From contig NZ_LVJI01000001.1 in NCBI RefSeq assembly GCF_001637225.1, positions 434,001 to 498,000 on the forward strand: DNA of 64,000 nt, written 5' to 3'. The notes under the pieces are model-generated. The model worked only from the letters and a program-made list of their open reading frames with translations. It ran no database searches and was not told the origin of the DNA. Origin of the DNA: Paenibacillus antarcticus. GTDB taxonomy: Bacteria > Bacillota > Bacilli > Paenibacillales > Paenibacillaceae. The first letter of the stretch is position 1, and every line of letters starts with the position of its first letter. Of the stretch, positions 40,998 through 51,540 are shown one piece after another. Made by a program: the position numbers and the translations under genes.

Positions 40998-41177
40998 ATA
41001 TTAATCCATTTGATTAATTTAATCAAATAGAGTAATTACTCAAATAGAGTCATAATCTAGCATTTAGCTATATTAATCTCGTAGATTAAAGATAATTCTT
41101 CCATTTGCTTAATTTATCTCTATTTTAATCAAATAGAGCTTGTTTTTTAATCTATTTGTTGATAATATGTAAATAGA
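40998..41177. promoter_or_regulatory. divergent immunity promoters with operator cluster
   Basis: Leftward promoter: -35 TTGATT (41021-41026), -10 TAATAT (40998-41003), 17 apart. Rightward promoter: -35 TTGTTT (41140-41145), -10 TAATAT (41163-41168), 17 apart. Four inverted repeats share the half-site CTCTATTTGATTA: a perfect 10+1+10 palindrome at 41008-41028 over the leftward -35, ACTC-AAATA-GAGT at 41038-41050, CTCTATTT-5-AAATAGAG at 41118-41138, and TCTATTT-13-AAATAGA at 41151-41177 over the rightward promoter. Confidence 0.75.
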
Positions 41178-41211
41178 ATTAAATAATCATTTAGTTGAAA
41201 GGTGAATTCCA

Positions 41212-41649
41212 GTGGACTCTATAATAAAAAGTATTCGGAAAGAAAGAAAAATGAGTGGAACAGAGGTGGCAGATCGGATTGGTATTTCTGCCCAGTATTA
41301 TTACGACATTGAAAAGGGAGCTAAGAAGCTAAGTGCGGAAAATGCAGCTAAGTTGTCAGAAGTTTTTGAAGTGACAGTTGATCACTTATTGGGGCTAAAT
41401 TCTGAAGGTGCAGTTGCAGAGGAACGAAACCCGTACTATACATTAACTCGTAAAGACGATTCTGATATTGCCAAAGAGTTAGAAAACTTAATGGCTGCGC
41501 TTGATCATAACAAATCTTTAGCATTTCATGGCGAGACGATGGATATGAGTGAGGAACAGCGTGAACTTCTACGTATATCTCTTGAAAATTCAATGCGCGT
41601 AGCCAAACAGATCGCAAAAAAGAAGTTCACTCCGATTAAACATAGATAA
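41212..41649 (+). CDS. ImmR/cI-like lysogeny repressor
   Basis: 145 aa. The N-terminal XRE domain (MSGTEVADRIGISAQYYYDI, then LSEVFEVTVDHLLGL) is followed by a helical C-terminal part (MSEEQRELLRISLENSMR). No peptidase domain for self-cleavage is present; the next gene is an ImmA-type protease, so removal is probably by proteolysis as in ICEBs1 and phi105-like elements. Confidence 0.82.
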   Translation: MDSIIKSIRKERKMSGTEVADRIGISAQYYYDIEKGAKKLSAENAAKLSEVFEVTVDHLLGLNSEGAVAEERNPYYTLTRKDDSDIAKELENLMAALDHNKSLAFHGETMDMSEEQRELLRISLENSMRVAKQIAKKKFTPIKHR

Positions 41650-41667
41650 CTCTTTGGGGGATCATAC

Positions 41668-42081
41668 ATGGGTCAAGTACAGCGAGAAGTTTCAAAGTTG
41701 CTTCAAAAGCATGGAACAAACAATCCTTGGGAAATTGTTAATCAAAAAGGAATATTACTTTTTTTCGATGAATTAGGAGATATATGGGGTTACTACAATC
41801 GATTTGTACGTGTTCCAATGATTCATATTAATAATGAGCTTACAGAATTCAACTCTCGCTTCACTTGCGCTCATGAACTTGGTCATCACCTCTTACATCC
41901 AAATGTAAACACTCCATTTTTAAAGAAAAACACATTGTTTTGTGTTAGCAAGATAGAACGCGAAGCAAACCATTTCGCAATCCACTTATTAACCGGTGGG
42001 GACAAGCCATATCCCGATGAAACTAAACAACAATTTCTATTGAGGAATGGAATCCCGGTTGATATGCATTGTTTTTATTAA
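41668..42081 (+). CDS. ImmA/IrrE-family metallopeptidase
   Basis: 137 aa. The zinc site CAHELGHHLLHP (HExxH, about residues 72-76) and a downstream KIEREANHFAIHLL glutamate are those of ImmA/IrrE proteins, which cleave the partner repressor after DNA damage. It directly follows the repressor gene. LEVEL of control is inferred from the family. Confidence 0.88.
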   Translation: MGQVQREVSKLLQKHGTNNPWEIVNQKGILLFFDELGDIWGYYNRFVRVPMIHINNELTEFNSRFTCAHELGHHLLHPNVNTPFLKKNTLFCVSKIEREANHFAIHLLTGGDKPYPDETKQQFLLRNGIPVDMHCFY

Positions 42082-42103
42082 AAATAGAAAGGAGCTTAAC
42101 CAC

Positions 42104-43408
42104 ATGGCATCTTTTCGCCAAAACAACTGCAAGTGCATAAAAACGGAAACAAACAAAAGATGTAAATGTGGCGCTGCGTGGAGTTATCGCATCCGCGCTG
42201 GAGTTGATCCCAAGACTGGGAAACGCAAGTTAATTGAGCGAGGTGGATTTCGCACTAAAAAAGAAGCTGAAATTGCAGCAGCAGCGGCAGAATTAGAGGT
42301 ACACAGTGGGTCGTTTATAGAAGAGAAGAAGATAACTTTCGAAGATTTCGCCAAGGAATGGTACTCCATTTACATGGGCACGGGCAAAGTTAAAATCAGT
42401 ACAGGCAGGGTGAGACTCCATGAAATCGGTAGGCTTAATCATTTTTTTGCAAAAATACCGTTAAAGGATATAACTCGCAGACAATATCAAAATGCCCTTA
42501 ATAAGCTAAAAGAAGAAAAGGTTAAGAAAAAAGAAATAACAACAAAGAAAACAGAAGAAACAGTAAAAAAAGCAGATGGCGAAATAGTAAAAGGTTATTC
42601 AGAAAATACGATTGACGGAGTACACCGCACTGGGAGAATGATTTTTAAAAAGGCGATAGAAATGGAAATCATCAAAAATGACCCCACTTCCTACGCTGTT
42701 GTACCACGTACACAAAAGACTGTAGAGCAACTTGAGAGCGAAAAACAAATTGTTAAATACCTCGAAAAAGAAGAATTATCTACATTCCTAGGAGCAGCCA
42801 AAGACTTTGGATTGGAGTACGATTATGTCACCTTCATGTTACTCGCTTATACAGGGATGCGTGCTGGAGAATTGTGTGCACTCAAGTGGTCAGATATAAA
42901 TTTTGATGATCGCACAATTAGTATCACTAAAACTCTCTACAATCCAACTAATAACACGTTAAAATATACATTACTCACTCCTAAGACAAAGAGTTCAGTT
43001 AGGACGATAGAAATAGATAACGTGTTGTGTGAAGTCTTAAACAATCACCGCGTGGCACAAAAAGAACTATACATGCGAAATCGTAAAACTTACCACAACA
43101 AAGATTTTATAATCGTTAAGACAAATGAGAATTACGCAGGGTATCCAGAGCAAATAAAAAAGATCGAAATTCGCATGCTCCGGTTACTAAAGCTCTGCGA
43201 ACTAAACACCGATTTAACGCCGCATTCACTTAGACATACTCACACATCGTTGCTTGCAGAAGTTAAAGTTACACTTGAGGCCATCATGGAAAGGTTAGGT
43301 CACCAAGATGACGAAACAACAAGAAATGTATATCTCCATGTCACAAAAACACAAAAGAAAGAGGCTGCACACAAGTTTTCTCAACTCATGCAAAGCCTCT
43401 CCCCTTAA
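42104..43408 (+). CDS. int: tyrosine integrase
   Basis: 434 aa from the ATG at 42104 (AAAGGAG upstream). A zinc-ribbon-like N-terminus (NNCKCIKTETNKRCKCGAAW) and AP2-like arm-binding segment lead to a SAM-like core-binding domain (about 80-190) and the catalytic domain: R in TGMRAGELCALKW, HSLRHTHTS, and LGHQDDETTRNVYLH with the tyrosine nucleophile. It integrates and excises the prophage. It converges on groEL. Confidence 0.93.
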   Translation: MASFRQNNCKCIKTETNKRCKCGAAWSYRIRAGVDPKTGKRKLIERGGFRTKKEAEIAAAAAELEVHSGSFIEEKKITFEDFAKEWYSIYMGTGKVKISTGRVRLHEIGRLNHFFAKIPLKDITRRQYQNALNKLKEEKVKKKEITTKKTEETVKKADGEIVKGYSENTIDGVHRTGRMIFKKAIEMEIIKNDPTSYAVVPRTQKTVEQLESEKQIVKYLEKEELSTFLGAAKDFGLEYDYVTFMLLAYTGMRAGELCALKWSDINFDDRTISITKTLYNPTNNTLKYTLLTPKTKSSVRTIEIDNVLCEVLNNHRVAQKELYMRNRKTYHNKDFIIVKTNENYAGYPEQIKKIEIRMLRLLKLCELNTDLTPHSLRHTHTSLLAEVKVTLEAIMERLGHQDDETTRNVYLHVTKTQKKEAAHKFSQLMQSLSP

Positions 43409-43425
43409 ACAACTTCATGACCAAA

Positions 43426-43497
43426 GTGGGATGAATGTGGGATGACACTCCCGCTTAACTATCCGAACCCCGATACATCAAGCTTTTATTGATTGAA
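43426..43497. other. prophage right junction, arm sites and probable attachment site
   Basis: Two direct copies of GTGGGATGA (43426-43434 and 43437-43445), 11 bases apart, follow the integrase stop and look like arm-type integrase sites. The remaining bases up to the groEL stop should contain the core. Without the other prophage end, the core repeat cannot be defined. Confidence 0.5.
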
Positions 43498-45159
<1,662 letters not shown>

Positions 45160-45182
45160 TTACATACGTTCATTTATGATAA

Positions 45183-45464
45183 TTAACCTACAATCGCATG
45201 GATGTCGCTTTCTTTCATAATCAAATATTCTTTACCTTCATATTTGATTTCTGTTCCGGCATATTTAGAGAAAAGAACCTTGTCGCCTTCTTTTACTTCA
45301 AGAGCAACACGTGCCCCATCTTTTACCGCACCGCTTCCTACTGCAATAACTTTACCTTCTTGCGGCTTTTCTTTAGCGGAGTCTGGAAGGACGATTCCAA
45401 ATGCTGTTGTTTCCTCTTGCTCGATTGGTTCTACCAATACGCGGTCACCTAAAGGTTTGATCAT
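45183..45464 (-). CDS. groES: co-chaperonin GroES
   Basis: 93 aa from the ATG at 45464 (AAGGAGGC upstream); a longer in-frame reading to 45560 would cross the CIRCE operator and is rejected. [17 protein letters not shown], then [13 protein letters not shown]. It is the lid of the chaperonin, first gene of the groES-groEL operon. Confidence 0.97.
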   Translation of the reverse strand: MIKPLGDRVLVEPIEQEETTAFGIVLPDSAKEKPQEGKVIAVGSGAVKDGARVALEVKEGDKVLFSKYAGTEIKYEGKEYLIMKESDIHAIVG

Positions 45465-45526
45465 GAAAAATAGCCTCCTTATTAATATAGTATGTTGTGA
45501 TACAGTAACATCTGTCGAAATATGTA

Positions 45527-45594
45527 TTAGCACTCGACATGCCTCAGTGCTAACAACCAATTTTTATGATACTCAACTTGGGCACATTTTTCAA
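45527..45594 (-). promoter_or_regulatory. groESL promoter with CIRCE operator
   Basis: Minus strand -35 TTGAAA (45589-45594) and -10 TATCAT (45566-45571), 17 apart. CIRCE is at 45527-45553: TTAGCACTC, nine bases, CAGTGCTAA, one mismatch to the perfect inverted repeat. HrcA binding here gives heat-shock control. Confidence 0.88.
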
Positions 45595-45783
45595 GTCCTT
45601 TGATGCCATTTTTCAAAATAAAATGTGTAAGCTCTCATCCATTCTATCCACCCACAGGTTAAATATGCCTCCGATATCATTAGAACATTTCCAAATGATT
45701 ACTTTTAAAAAGACATAACCTATTCGCTGGATTAGCGTATCTCTTTGTAGTATAGAAAAGATAACCATTGCTAATGTTGCGGC

Positions 45784-45823
45784 AAACGGCTTTATCATCC
45801 CGTAATGGACAATAAAGCCGTTT
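45784..45823 (-). terminator. hairpin after tatC
   Basis: AAACGGCTTTAT pairs with ATAAAGCCGTTT around a 16-base loop, just after the tatC stop. It lacks a long T run but is the likely end of the tat transcript. The remaining bases to 45600 hold nothing I can support. Confidence 0.5.
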
Positions 45824-45853
45824 GGCACTTCATTATTTGATTGTATCCGTAGG

Positions 45854-46609
45854 TTACCTATATTTCTCTTCAAGCGCCTCATCAGCTGCTAACTGTTTAC
45901 GATATATAAGTGCTGATACAAACACACTGAACTCATACAGCAATAGGAGTGGAATCGTTACTAAAAAGTCAGAGATGAAATCCGGTGGTGTTATTACTAC
46001 AGCTATAAATACAAGCACAAAATAAGCCATTTTACGCATTTTGCGTAACCGTAGTGGATTCAAGATTCTAATTTTGGTTAAAAACATTACAACCAGTGGT
46101 AGTTCAAAGAGAAGAGCTAACGGGATTACCAGACTAAACATAAAGCTGAAATATTGCGTAATGCCATACGTTTCTTCTAGACCCATGCTAGTGGTCACTG
46201 CCGTTGTAAAAGATAACGCCATCGGAAACACAATATAGTATGCAAAGGAAATCCCTGCTAAGAAAAGAATCAACACAAATGGCACATATCGTAATGCCGC
46301 TTTACGTTCTTGGTCCCTTAAACCTGGGCCAACAAACGCCCATAATTGATACGCAATCCATGGGATAGATATCACTAGTGATACAACCATGGAAATCTTC
46401 ATATATATTCCAATAGCATCCCAGAAGGAGAAGGCATGCAGTACAAAATCCTTTGCAGTATCTGCATTCAGTAAATACTCATAAATAGGCTTGGCCAGAA
46501 ACAACCCCATGATAAGTCCCAGAATAAATACAATTAAAATATAAATAATTCTTTTACGTAGTTCACCTAGATGTTCAAAAATCGACATCTCATCCTGCGC
46601 TACTGACAT
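45854..46609 (-). CDS. tatC: Sec-independent translocase TatC
   Basis: 251 aa from the ATG at 46609 (GGAGGTGA upstream). MSIFEHLGELRKRIIYIL is the family start; six membrane segments follow, with FVGPGLRDQERKA and a C-terminal cytoplasmic tail. It is the receptor of the twin-arginine export pathway, with TatA just upstream. Confidence 0.95.
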   Translation of the reverse strand: MSVAQDEMSIFEHLGELRKRIIYILIVFILGLIMGLFLAKPIYEYLLNADTAKDFVLHAFSFWDAIGIYMKISMVVSLVISIPWIAYQLWAFVGPGLRDQERKAALRYVPFVLILFLAGISFAYYIVFPMALSFTTAVTTSMGLEETYGITQYFSFMFSLVIPLALLFELPLVVMFLTKIRILNPLRLRKMRKMAYFVLVFIAVVITPPDFISDFLVTIPLLLLYEFSVFVSALIYRKQLAADEALEEKYR

Positions 46610-46650
46610 GTATGTCACCTCCGATTTATACGTCTATTTTGGACAGAACA

Positions 46651-46675
46651 AAATCCCTCCCCAGAGGAAGGGATT
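46651..46675 (-). terminator. attenuator between tatA and tatC
   Basis: On the minus strand AATCCCT and AGGGATT pair (extended by CC/GG inside), followed by TTTGTT. It lies between tatA and tatC and would make TatA more abundant than TatC, as the pathway needs. Confidence 0.55.
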
Positions 46676-46700
46676 ATACTGTCAGTAGATTTCTGACGTA

Positions 46701-46928
46701 CTATTCAGGAAGTCGTTTATTGTCCGATTCATTCTGAGAATTGTCAACTTTCTTGACTTCAGTCTTCTGTGGAGCAGAATCATCCATGATGTCACGTGCC
46801 CCATTCTTAAATTCGCGGAATGTCCGTCCTACAGCACGTCCTAGTTCAGGTAATTTATTGGGTCCGAACAATAGTAGCGCTAATATAACAAGCAAAATAA
46901 TACCTGGTGTTCCAATTCCACCTAACAT
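46701..46928 (-). CDS. tatA: Sec-independent translocase TatA
   Basis: 75 aa. Membrane helix IGTPGIILLVILALLLFG, the FGPNKLPELGRAVGRTFREF amphipathic helix, and an acidic tail. Oligomers form the export pore. AAGGAGGAA precedes the start. No separate TatB is present, as is usual in Firmicutes. Confidence 0.95.
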   Translation of the reverse strand: MLGGIGTPGIILLVILALLLFGPNKLPELGRAVGRTFREFKNGARDIMDDSAPQKTEVKKVDNSQNESDNKRLPE

Positions 46929-47141
46929 TATAAATTCCTCCTTGTTAGTAAATTTTATAACGATAACAAATGAACTAAGAATGAGAATAGACTTTCGTTC
47001 ATTCTATATATTTCCTTATGTAGATTCTAAGATGATCTATTCCTTCAATGATAAACAAATATTCAATATACGAATTATACCATAACTTAAATCACATAAA
47101 AACAGCAATTTTAGTTGTAAATTCGCCATAATTGATAGGAT

Positions 47142-47627
47142 TTATTGCCGATATTGACCCGTCACCATCAGGAGTGCTTCAGGTAGCTGATCCATAATTG
47201 CTGCTAGACATTCGTGTACGCCCTTAGGGGTACCTGGTAGATTCACTATAAGTGTTCTCCCTCTTATGCCACAGATACCACGAAATAACATGGCAGATCG
47301 ATTACGTTGCATCACAGCTTCTCTCATCGCTTCCGACATCCCTGGTACCTCACGTTCAATAACTTTCCTTGTGGCTTCAGGCGTTACATCTCGGATGGCA
47401 AGTTCTGTTCCTCCTGTAGTTAGAACGAGATCCGCCCTGAAATAATCCGTTAGTTCAATAAGTGATGCCATGATTTCATCCTGTTCATCAGGCACGATGC
47501 GGTATTCTACGATCTCTCCGCCCAATTCCTCTTCTATTAACTCCCGGATGACCTGGGCACTCGTATCTTCACGCTCACCCCTGGCTCCTTTATCGCTAGC
47601 CGTTAAGATCGCTGTTTTCCATACCAT
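47142..47627 (-). CDS. moaB: molybdopterin adenylyltransferase MoaB/MogA-like
   Basis: 161 aa. TAILTASDKGARGEREDTSA at the start and RTLIVNLPGTPKGVHECL near the end match the MogA/MoaB fold that adenylates molybdopterin. The central motif reads TTGGTELAIRDVTPEAT, where the family usually has GGTG and a proline before RD; one glycine is replaced by glutamate. It may be reduced in activity, or a local variant. It lies next to moaC. Confidence 0.9.
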   Translation of the reverse strand: MVWKTAILTASDKGARGEREDTSAQVIRELIEEELGGEIVEYRIVPDEQDEIMASLIELTDYFRADLVLTTGGTELAIRDVTPEATRKVIEREVPGMSEAMREAVMQRNRSAMLFRGICGIRGRTLIVNLPGTPKGVHECLAAIMDQLPEALLMVTGQYRQ

Positions 47628-47663
47628 GTGATCACCCTCCTCCTTCTCTACTTTATTCTATCT

Positions 47664-48137
47664 CTACGCTTTAAGCTGATAATCCCCATTCTTTCCACCT
47701 GTCTTAGCGTGAAGCAACGTTGGTCCAATGACTATATCCTTTTGCAGAGCTTTACACATGTCATATACCGTAAGAGCAGCAGCAGATACAGACGTCAGTG
47801 CTTCCATTTCAACACCTGTCTTTCCGGTCGTCTTAACAGTTGCCTCTATGTATAGTTCATTATGATCATTATCAGTAAAATGAATATTTATGCCCGTAAG
47901 TGGTAAGGGATGGCACATTGGAATCCAATCGGATGTTTTCTTCGCAGCCATAATACCTGCTACTTGAGCTACAGCTAGTACATCACCCTTGCTAATTCTA
48001 CCCGTCTTGATCCTCGTTAGCGTATCTGCATCCATCGTAACTGTTGTGTGAGCAACTGCCGTACGTACGCTCACGTCTTTGTCGGACACATCCACCATAC
48101 GCGCTCTACCCTGTTCATTGAAATGAGTCAATTCCAT
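47664..48137 (-). CDS. moaC: cyclic pyranopterin monophosphate synthase MoaC
   Basis: 157 aa from the ATG at 48137 (AAGGAGAG upstream). [20 protein letters not shown], then [21 protein letters not shown] (about residues 58-78) and [20 protein letters not shown] carry the catalytic histidine, glutamate, aspartate and lysine pattern. It makes cPMP for molybdenum cofactor. Overlaps the cyclo-ligase gene end by 23 bases. Confidence 0.95.
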   Translation of the reverse strand: MELTHFNEQGRARMVDVSDKDVSVRTAVAHTTVTMDADTLTRIKTGRISKGDVLAVAQVAGIMAAKKTSDWIPMCHPLPLTGINIHFTDNDHNELYIEATVKTTGKTGVEMEALTSVSAAALTVYDMCKALQKDIVIGPTLLHAKTGGKNGDYQLKA

Positions 48138-48771
48138 GATTACTCTCCTTCTCACAATTCACAATGCCGTTTTCTGTAACCAGAATATCTAGCTTTGCAT
48201 CATGCCTATCCATAGGTACTTTATTCACGACCTGCATTTCATAGCCAAGTCCCATCAAGATCGGAGCTCTCTTATGATCAACATATGGCTGTAACCGCTC
48301 ATGCAGTCGATCATAATAACCTCTACCATAACCTAATCTGCCTCCTAGCCTATCATAAGCAAGACCCGGTACTATAATCACCTCTGGCACATACTCATGT
48401 CCAAGAGCGCTTGTCCGCAAAGGGTTCGGTTCCTCTATACCATATGATCCTGAAGCCAATTCATCCCAATCTTGAAGAGGATGGATATCCATAGAATAAT
48501 CATTAGGGTCACATCTTGGAACTAGCACTTGGAGTCCCTGATTCCATCCCCATTGTATTAAAGATCTTGTATTAAGTTCAGATCGAAATGAAATATAGAC
48601 TAAAAAATTATTAATTCTCATGGATTCTAGCTTTTGAGTCATATGACAAATAGCCTCACTAGACCACTGTTCACGTTGAACATTTGTTAATGCATTACGC
48701 GCATTATTCATATTGGATCGTAGGTTTTTTTTGATATCGGATAATGGGTTGTTATTCCAGTTCATTCCCAT
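48115..48771 (-). CDS. 5-formyltetrahydrofolate cyclo-ligase
   Basis: 218 aa from the ATG at 48771 (GGCGG upstream; a longer reading to 48894 is less likely). [15 protein letters not shown] at the start, [20 protein letters not shown], then [11 protein letters not shown] is the ATP/folate-binding signature. It converts 5-formyl-THF to methenyl-THF. It heads the operon with moaC and moaB. Confidence 0.92.
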   Translation of the reverse strand: MGMNWNNNPLSDIKKNLRSNMNNARNALTNVQREQWSSEAICHMTQKLESMRINNFLVYISFRSELNTRSLIQWGWNQGLQVLVPRCDPNDYSMDIHPLQDWDELASGSYGIEEPNPLRTSALGHEYVPEVIIVPGLAYDRLGGRLGYGRGYYDRLHERLQPYVDHKRAPILMGLGYEMQVVNKVPMDRHDAKLDILVTENGIVNCEKESNHGIDSFQ

Positions 48772-49041
48772 ACTACCGCCTTCTCTATACTTACTTAAAC
48801 TTGTGATTTGCCTATAGTGTAACACTGTTGGTTTCTTTTCGCCAAGAATGGCCAGAAGTCCTGCTACGAATGTCGCGCATTGTGAGCTTTTCATGTAAAA
48901 TAGCTATCAAGTAGAAACGGTCGTGCTGTCCTTTTTACAAGAGCAGAACCCGTTTTAGCAGAAATAAAAGGAATCGCGTATCAAGTGAAACTTAAACTTT
49001 CTTATATTTTAAATAAGCACAATGATGGAGGTTTCTACCGC

Positions 49042-50985
49042 ATGTTACTTCAAGCTACTGGAATTAGAAAATTATACGGAGTTCATCCGGTTCTCGATGG
49101 TATTAATATACAAATCCTTGAGAAAGAGCGCGTCGGACTCGTTGGCGTAAATGGTGCAGGAAAGTCTACCTTCCTACAGATTCTAGCAGGGGAAATATCC
49201 CATGATGGAGGTCAGATCTTCAAAGCAAAAGAAACGACCATAGGATATCTAGCCCAAAATAGTGGTCTGCATTCGGATCGGACACTCTGGGAGGAAATGC
49301 TAACCGTATTTACACCATTGATTAATGCTGAACAAGAACTGAGATTAATGGAGAAGCAGATTGCTGATCCGATATCGATGGAGAACCCTAAGAAATATCA
49401 AGATCTATTAGATCGTTATGCACTGCGTTCCGATTGGTTCAAAGATCATGGTGGTTATGAAATGGAGACCAAAATACGCAGCGTACTTCATGGTATGGGG
49501 TTCGGTGATTTCGCACCAGATACACCCATTACGACCCTTAGTGGTGGCCAGAAGACCCGGCTTGCGTTAGCGCGAATCCTTCTGCTTGCACCCGATCTAC
49601 TTATGCTCGATGAACCTACGAACCACTTGGACATCGCTACGTTGACGTGGTTAGAGGATTACTTACGGTCTTATTCCGGCTCCTTATTAGTCGTATCCCA
49701 TGACCGCTATTTCTTAGATCGATTAGTAACGACAATCGTTGAGATTGAGCGGCACCAGTCCAAACGTTATACCGGTAATTACAGTCGATATATTGATCTA
49801 AAGGCTGCAGAATACGAGTCACAATTGAAACAATATGATAAACAACAAGGCGAAATTGCACGTATGGAAGACTTTGTCCAACGCAATATTGTACGTGCCT
49901 CTTCCACAAAGAGAGCGCAGAGTCGCCGCAAATCGCTTGAGAAGATGGATCGCCTAGACAAGCCCCTCGGGGATCTGAAAAAAGCACATTTTTCTTTCGA
50001 AGTGGAATATTCGTCAGGCAAAGAAGTGTTACAGGTACGTGAATTATCCGTTGCATTTAATCCTTTAGAACCCTTATTCCAACATGTGTCTTTTGATATG
50101 CGTCGTGGTGAAACAGTTGCATTAATTGGCCCCAACGGGATTGGGAAATCGACATTGTTCAAATGTATGCTCGACACACTCGTGCCAGCTGCCGGTAATA
50201 TCCAGTGGGGCACGAAAGTGAAAATTGGGTATTATGATCAAGAGCAGACTAACTTAAATTCAGCAAATACGGTTCTGGAAGAGTTATGGAGCGAATATTC
50301 ACATATGGATGAATCCCGTATTCGGACGGTACTTGGGAACTTTCTATTCAGTGGAGAAGATGTCCTTAAGAAAATCTCGTCACTTAGTGGTGGAGAGAAG
50401 GCTCGGGTTGCGCTAGCCAAGCTCATGTTGCTCGAAGCCAATATGTTAATCCTTGATGAGCCTACTAACCATTTGGACTTATATAGTAGAGAAGTGCTTG
50501 AATCTGCCTTAATCGATTATGAAGGGACTCTTCTTTTCATTTCACATGACCGTTATTTCCTGAACAAGATGGCAGAACGAATTGTAGAACTATCTCCAAC
50601 AGGGACTGAACAGTTTCTTGGTAACTACGATGATTACACAGAGAAGAAACAAGAGTTGGCCGAAATACAACAAGAAGCCCTTGCAGCAAAAGCTACATCG
50701 AAATCGGATTCTAGTTCCGATCTTGGAGACAAACCTGGGGCATCCTCATTTGAAGCGGATAAACTAGCCAAACGTGAAGAACGTAATCGTCAGCGTAGAC
50801 TGGTTACTTTGGAAGAAGAAATTCACGTTCTAGAGGAAGAGATTCAATCTATTGAAACCAAAATGGCCCTTCCTGAAATTTTTCAAGATTACATGGCTTT
50901 GCAAGAACATCAACAGATGGCCGATTTGAAGAAAACAACGCTCGAGGCTGTTTACAGCGAATGGGAAATCCTTGCTGTAGAATAA
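49042..50985 (+). CDS. ABC-F family ATP-binding protein
   Basis: 647 aa from the ATG at 49042 (ATGGAGG upstream); the in-frame start at 48985 is weaker. Two ABC domains: Walker A GVNGAGKST and GPNGIGKST, signatures LSGGQKTRLALA and LSGGEKARVALA, Walker B LLMLDEPTNHLD twice, joined by a charged linker. A coiled-coil tail follows. ABC-F proteins act on ribosomes; this one is most like the housekeeping YdiF/YfmR type. No membrane domain. Confidence 0.9.
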   Translation: MLLQATGIRKLYGVHPVLDGINIQILEKERVGLVGVNGAGKSTFLQILAGEISHDGGQIFKAKETTIGYLAQNSGLHSDRTLWEEMLTVFTPLINAEQELRLMEKQIADPISMENPKKYQDLLDRYALRSDWFKDHGGYEMETKIRSVLHGMGFGDFAPDTPITTLSGGQKTRLALARILLLAPDLLMLDEPTNHLDIATLTWLEDYLRSYSGSLLVVSHDRYFLDRLVTTIVEIERHQSKRYTGNYSRYIDLKAAEYESQLKQYDKQQGEIARMEDFVQRNIVRASSTKRAQSRRKSLEKMDRLDKPLGDLKKAHFSFEVEYSSGKEVLQVRELSVAFNPLEPLFQHVSFDMRRGETVALIGPNGIGKSTLFKCMLDTLVPAAGNIQWGTKVKIGYYDQEQTNLNSANTVLEELWSEYSHMDESRIRTVLGNFLFSGEDVLKKISSLSGGEKARVALAKLMLLEANMLILDEPTNHLDLYSREVLESALIDYEGTLLFISHDRYFLNKMAERIVELSPTGTEQFLGNYDDYTEKKQELAEIQQEALAAKATSKSDSSSDLGDKPGASSFEADKLAKREERNRQRRLVTLEEEIHVLEEEIQSIETKMALPEIFQDYMALQEHQQMADLKKTTLEAVYSEWEILAVE

Positions 50986-51052
50986 GCAAAAAATGCTCGT
51001 AAATGCAATGATAAAAGAAATACAAAAAAAAGTCATATTCTAATATTTGGAG

Positions 51053-51300
51053 TTATACACAATGTTATCCCCGTAAAAAGTGCATAACTCCAACTTTCAA
51101 ATAGCCTTTAGGGCTATTTTTTTGGGCTTTTTTGCGTTTTTTTAGAAAAATACACTTTTATCCACGAAGTTATGCACATTATCCACAATTTTCTTGAAAA
51201 AAGTATCCACGGTTTCAAAATTCATTCAAAGCTATATATATTCCTAATTGAAGGGATTTGTACACAATTCGACATGGATATGTGGATAACGTTGTCCACA
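51053..51300. promoter_or_regulatory. cluster of DnaA-box-like nonamers
   Basis: About ten sites resembling TTATCCACA fall in 248 bases: TTATACACA (51053), TTATCCCCG (51065), TTATGCACT reverse (51079), TTATCCACG (51158), TTATGCACA (51170), perfect TTATCCACA (51179), GTATCCACG (51203), TTGTACACA (51258), perfect TTATCCACA reverse (51281), TTGTCCACA (51292). Three lie nearly head to tail at 51158-51187. No gene is present. This could be a DnaA-titrating cluster outside oriC, as known in Bacillus subtilis. Confidence 0.65.
51100..51124 (+). terminator. terminator of the ABC-F gene
   Basis: AATAGCC and GGGCTATT pair around TTTA, followed by TTTTTTT. It lies 115 bases after the ABC-F stop, within the DnaA-box region. 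Confidence 0.75.
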
Positions 51301-51444
51301 TCTTGACAAGCTAGTTTATCCTTCTATATAGACGGATTTCTTAGTGAATTGCTGTTCCACAATTAATCATTCTCAATCTAATGGTTAGTAGCTCAGCTGT
51401 CTCCCCATCGGATCTAAGCAAAATTAGACTGAGCGCAACAAAAT

Positions 51445-51468
51445 ACTGCGTGTCTTCGGACACGCAGT
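51445..51468 (-). terminator. terminator of leuA
   Basis: ACTGCGTGTC pairs with GACACGCAGT around a four-base loop (ten pairs), then ATTTTGTT on the minus strand. It ends the leuA transcript about 70 bases after its stop. Confidence 0.75.
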
Positions 51469-51540
51469 AGCTGAAATAATAACCAAGCCTACATCATCGT
51501 TAACTATAATTTAAGGTTGTAATTAGAGCTATTAGGCTGA

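Noticed and set aside
45613-45882. 89-aa minus-strand reading frame after tatC
   Set aside because: It overlaps the tatC end and the 12-pair hairpin at 45784-45823, and has no ribosome site or recognisable content.
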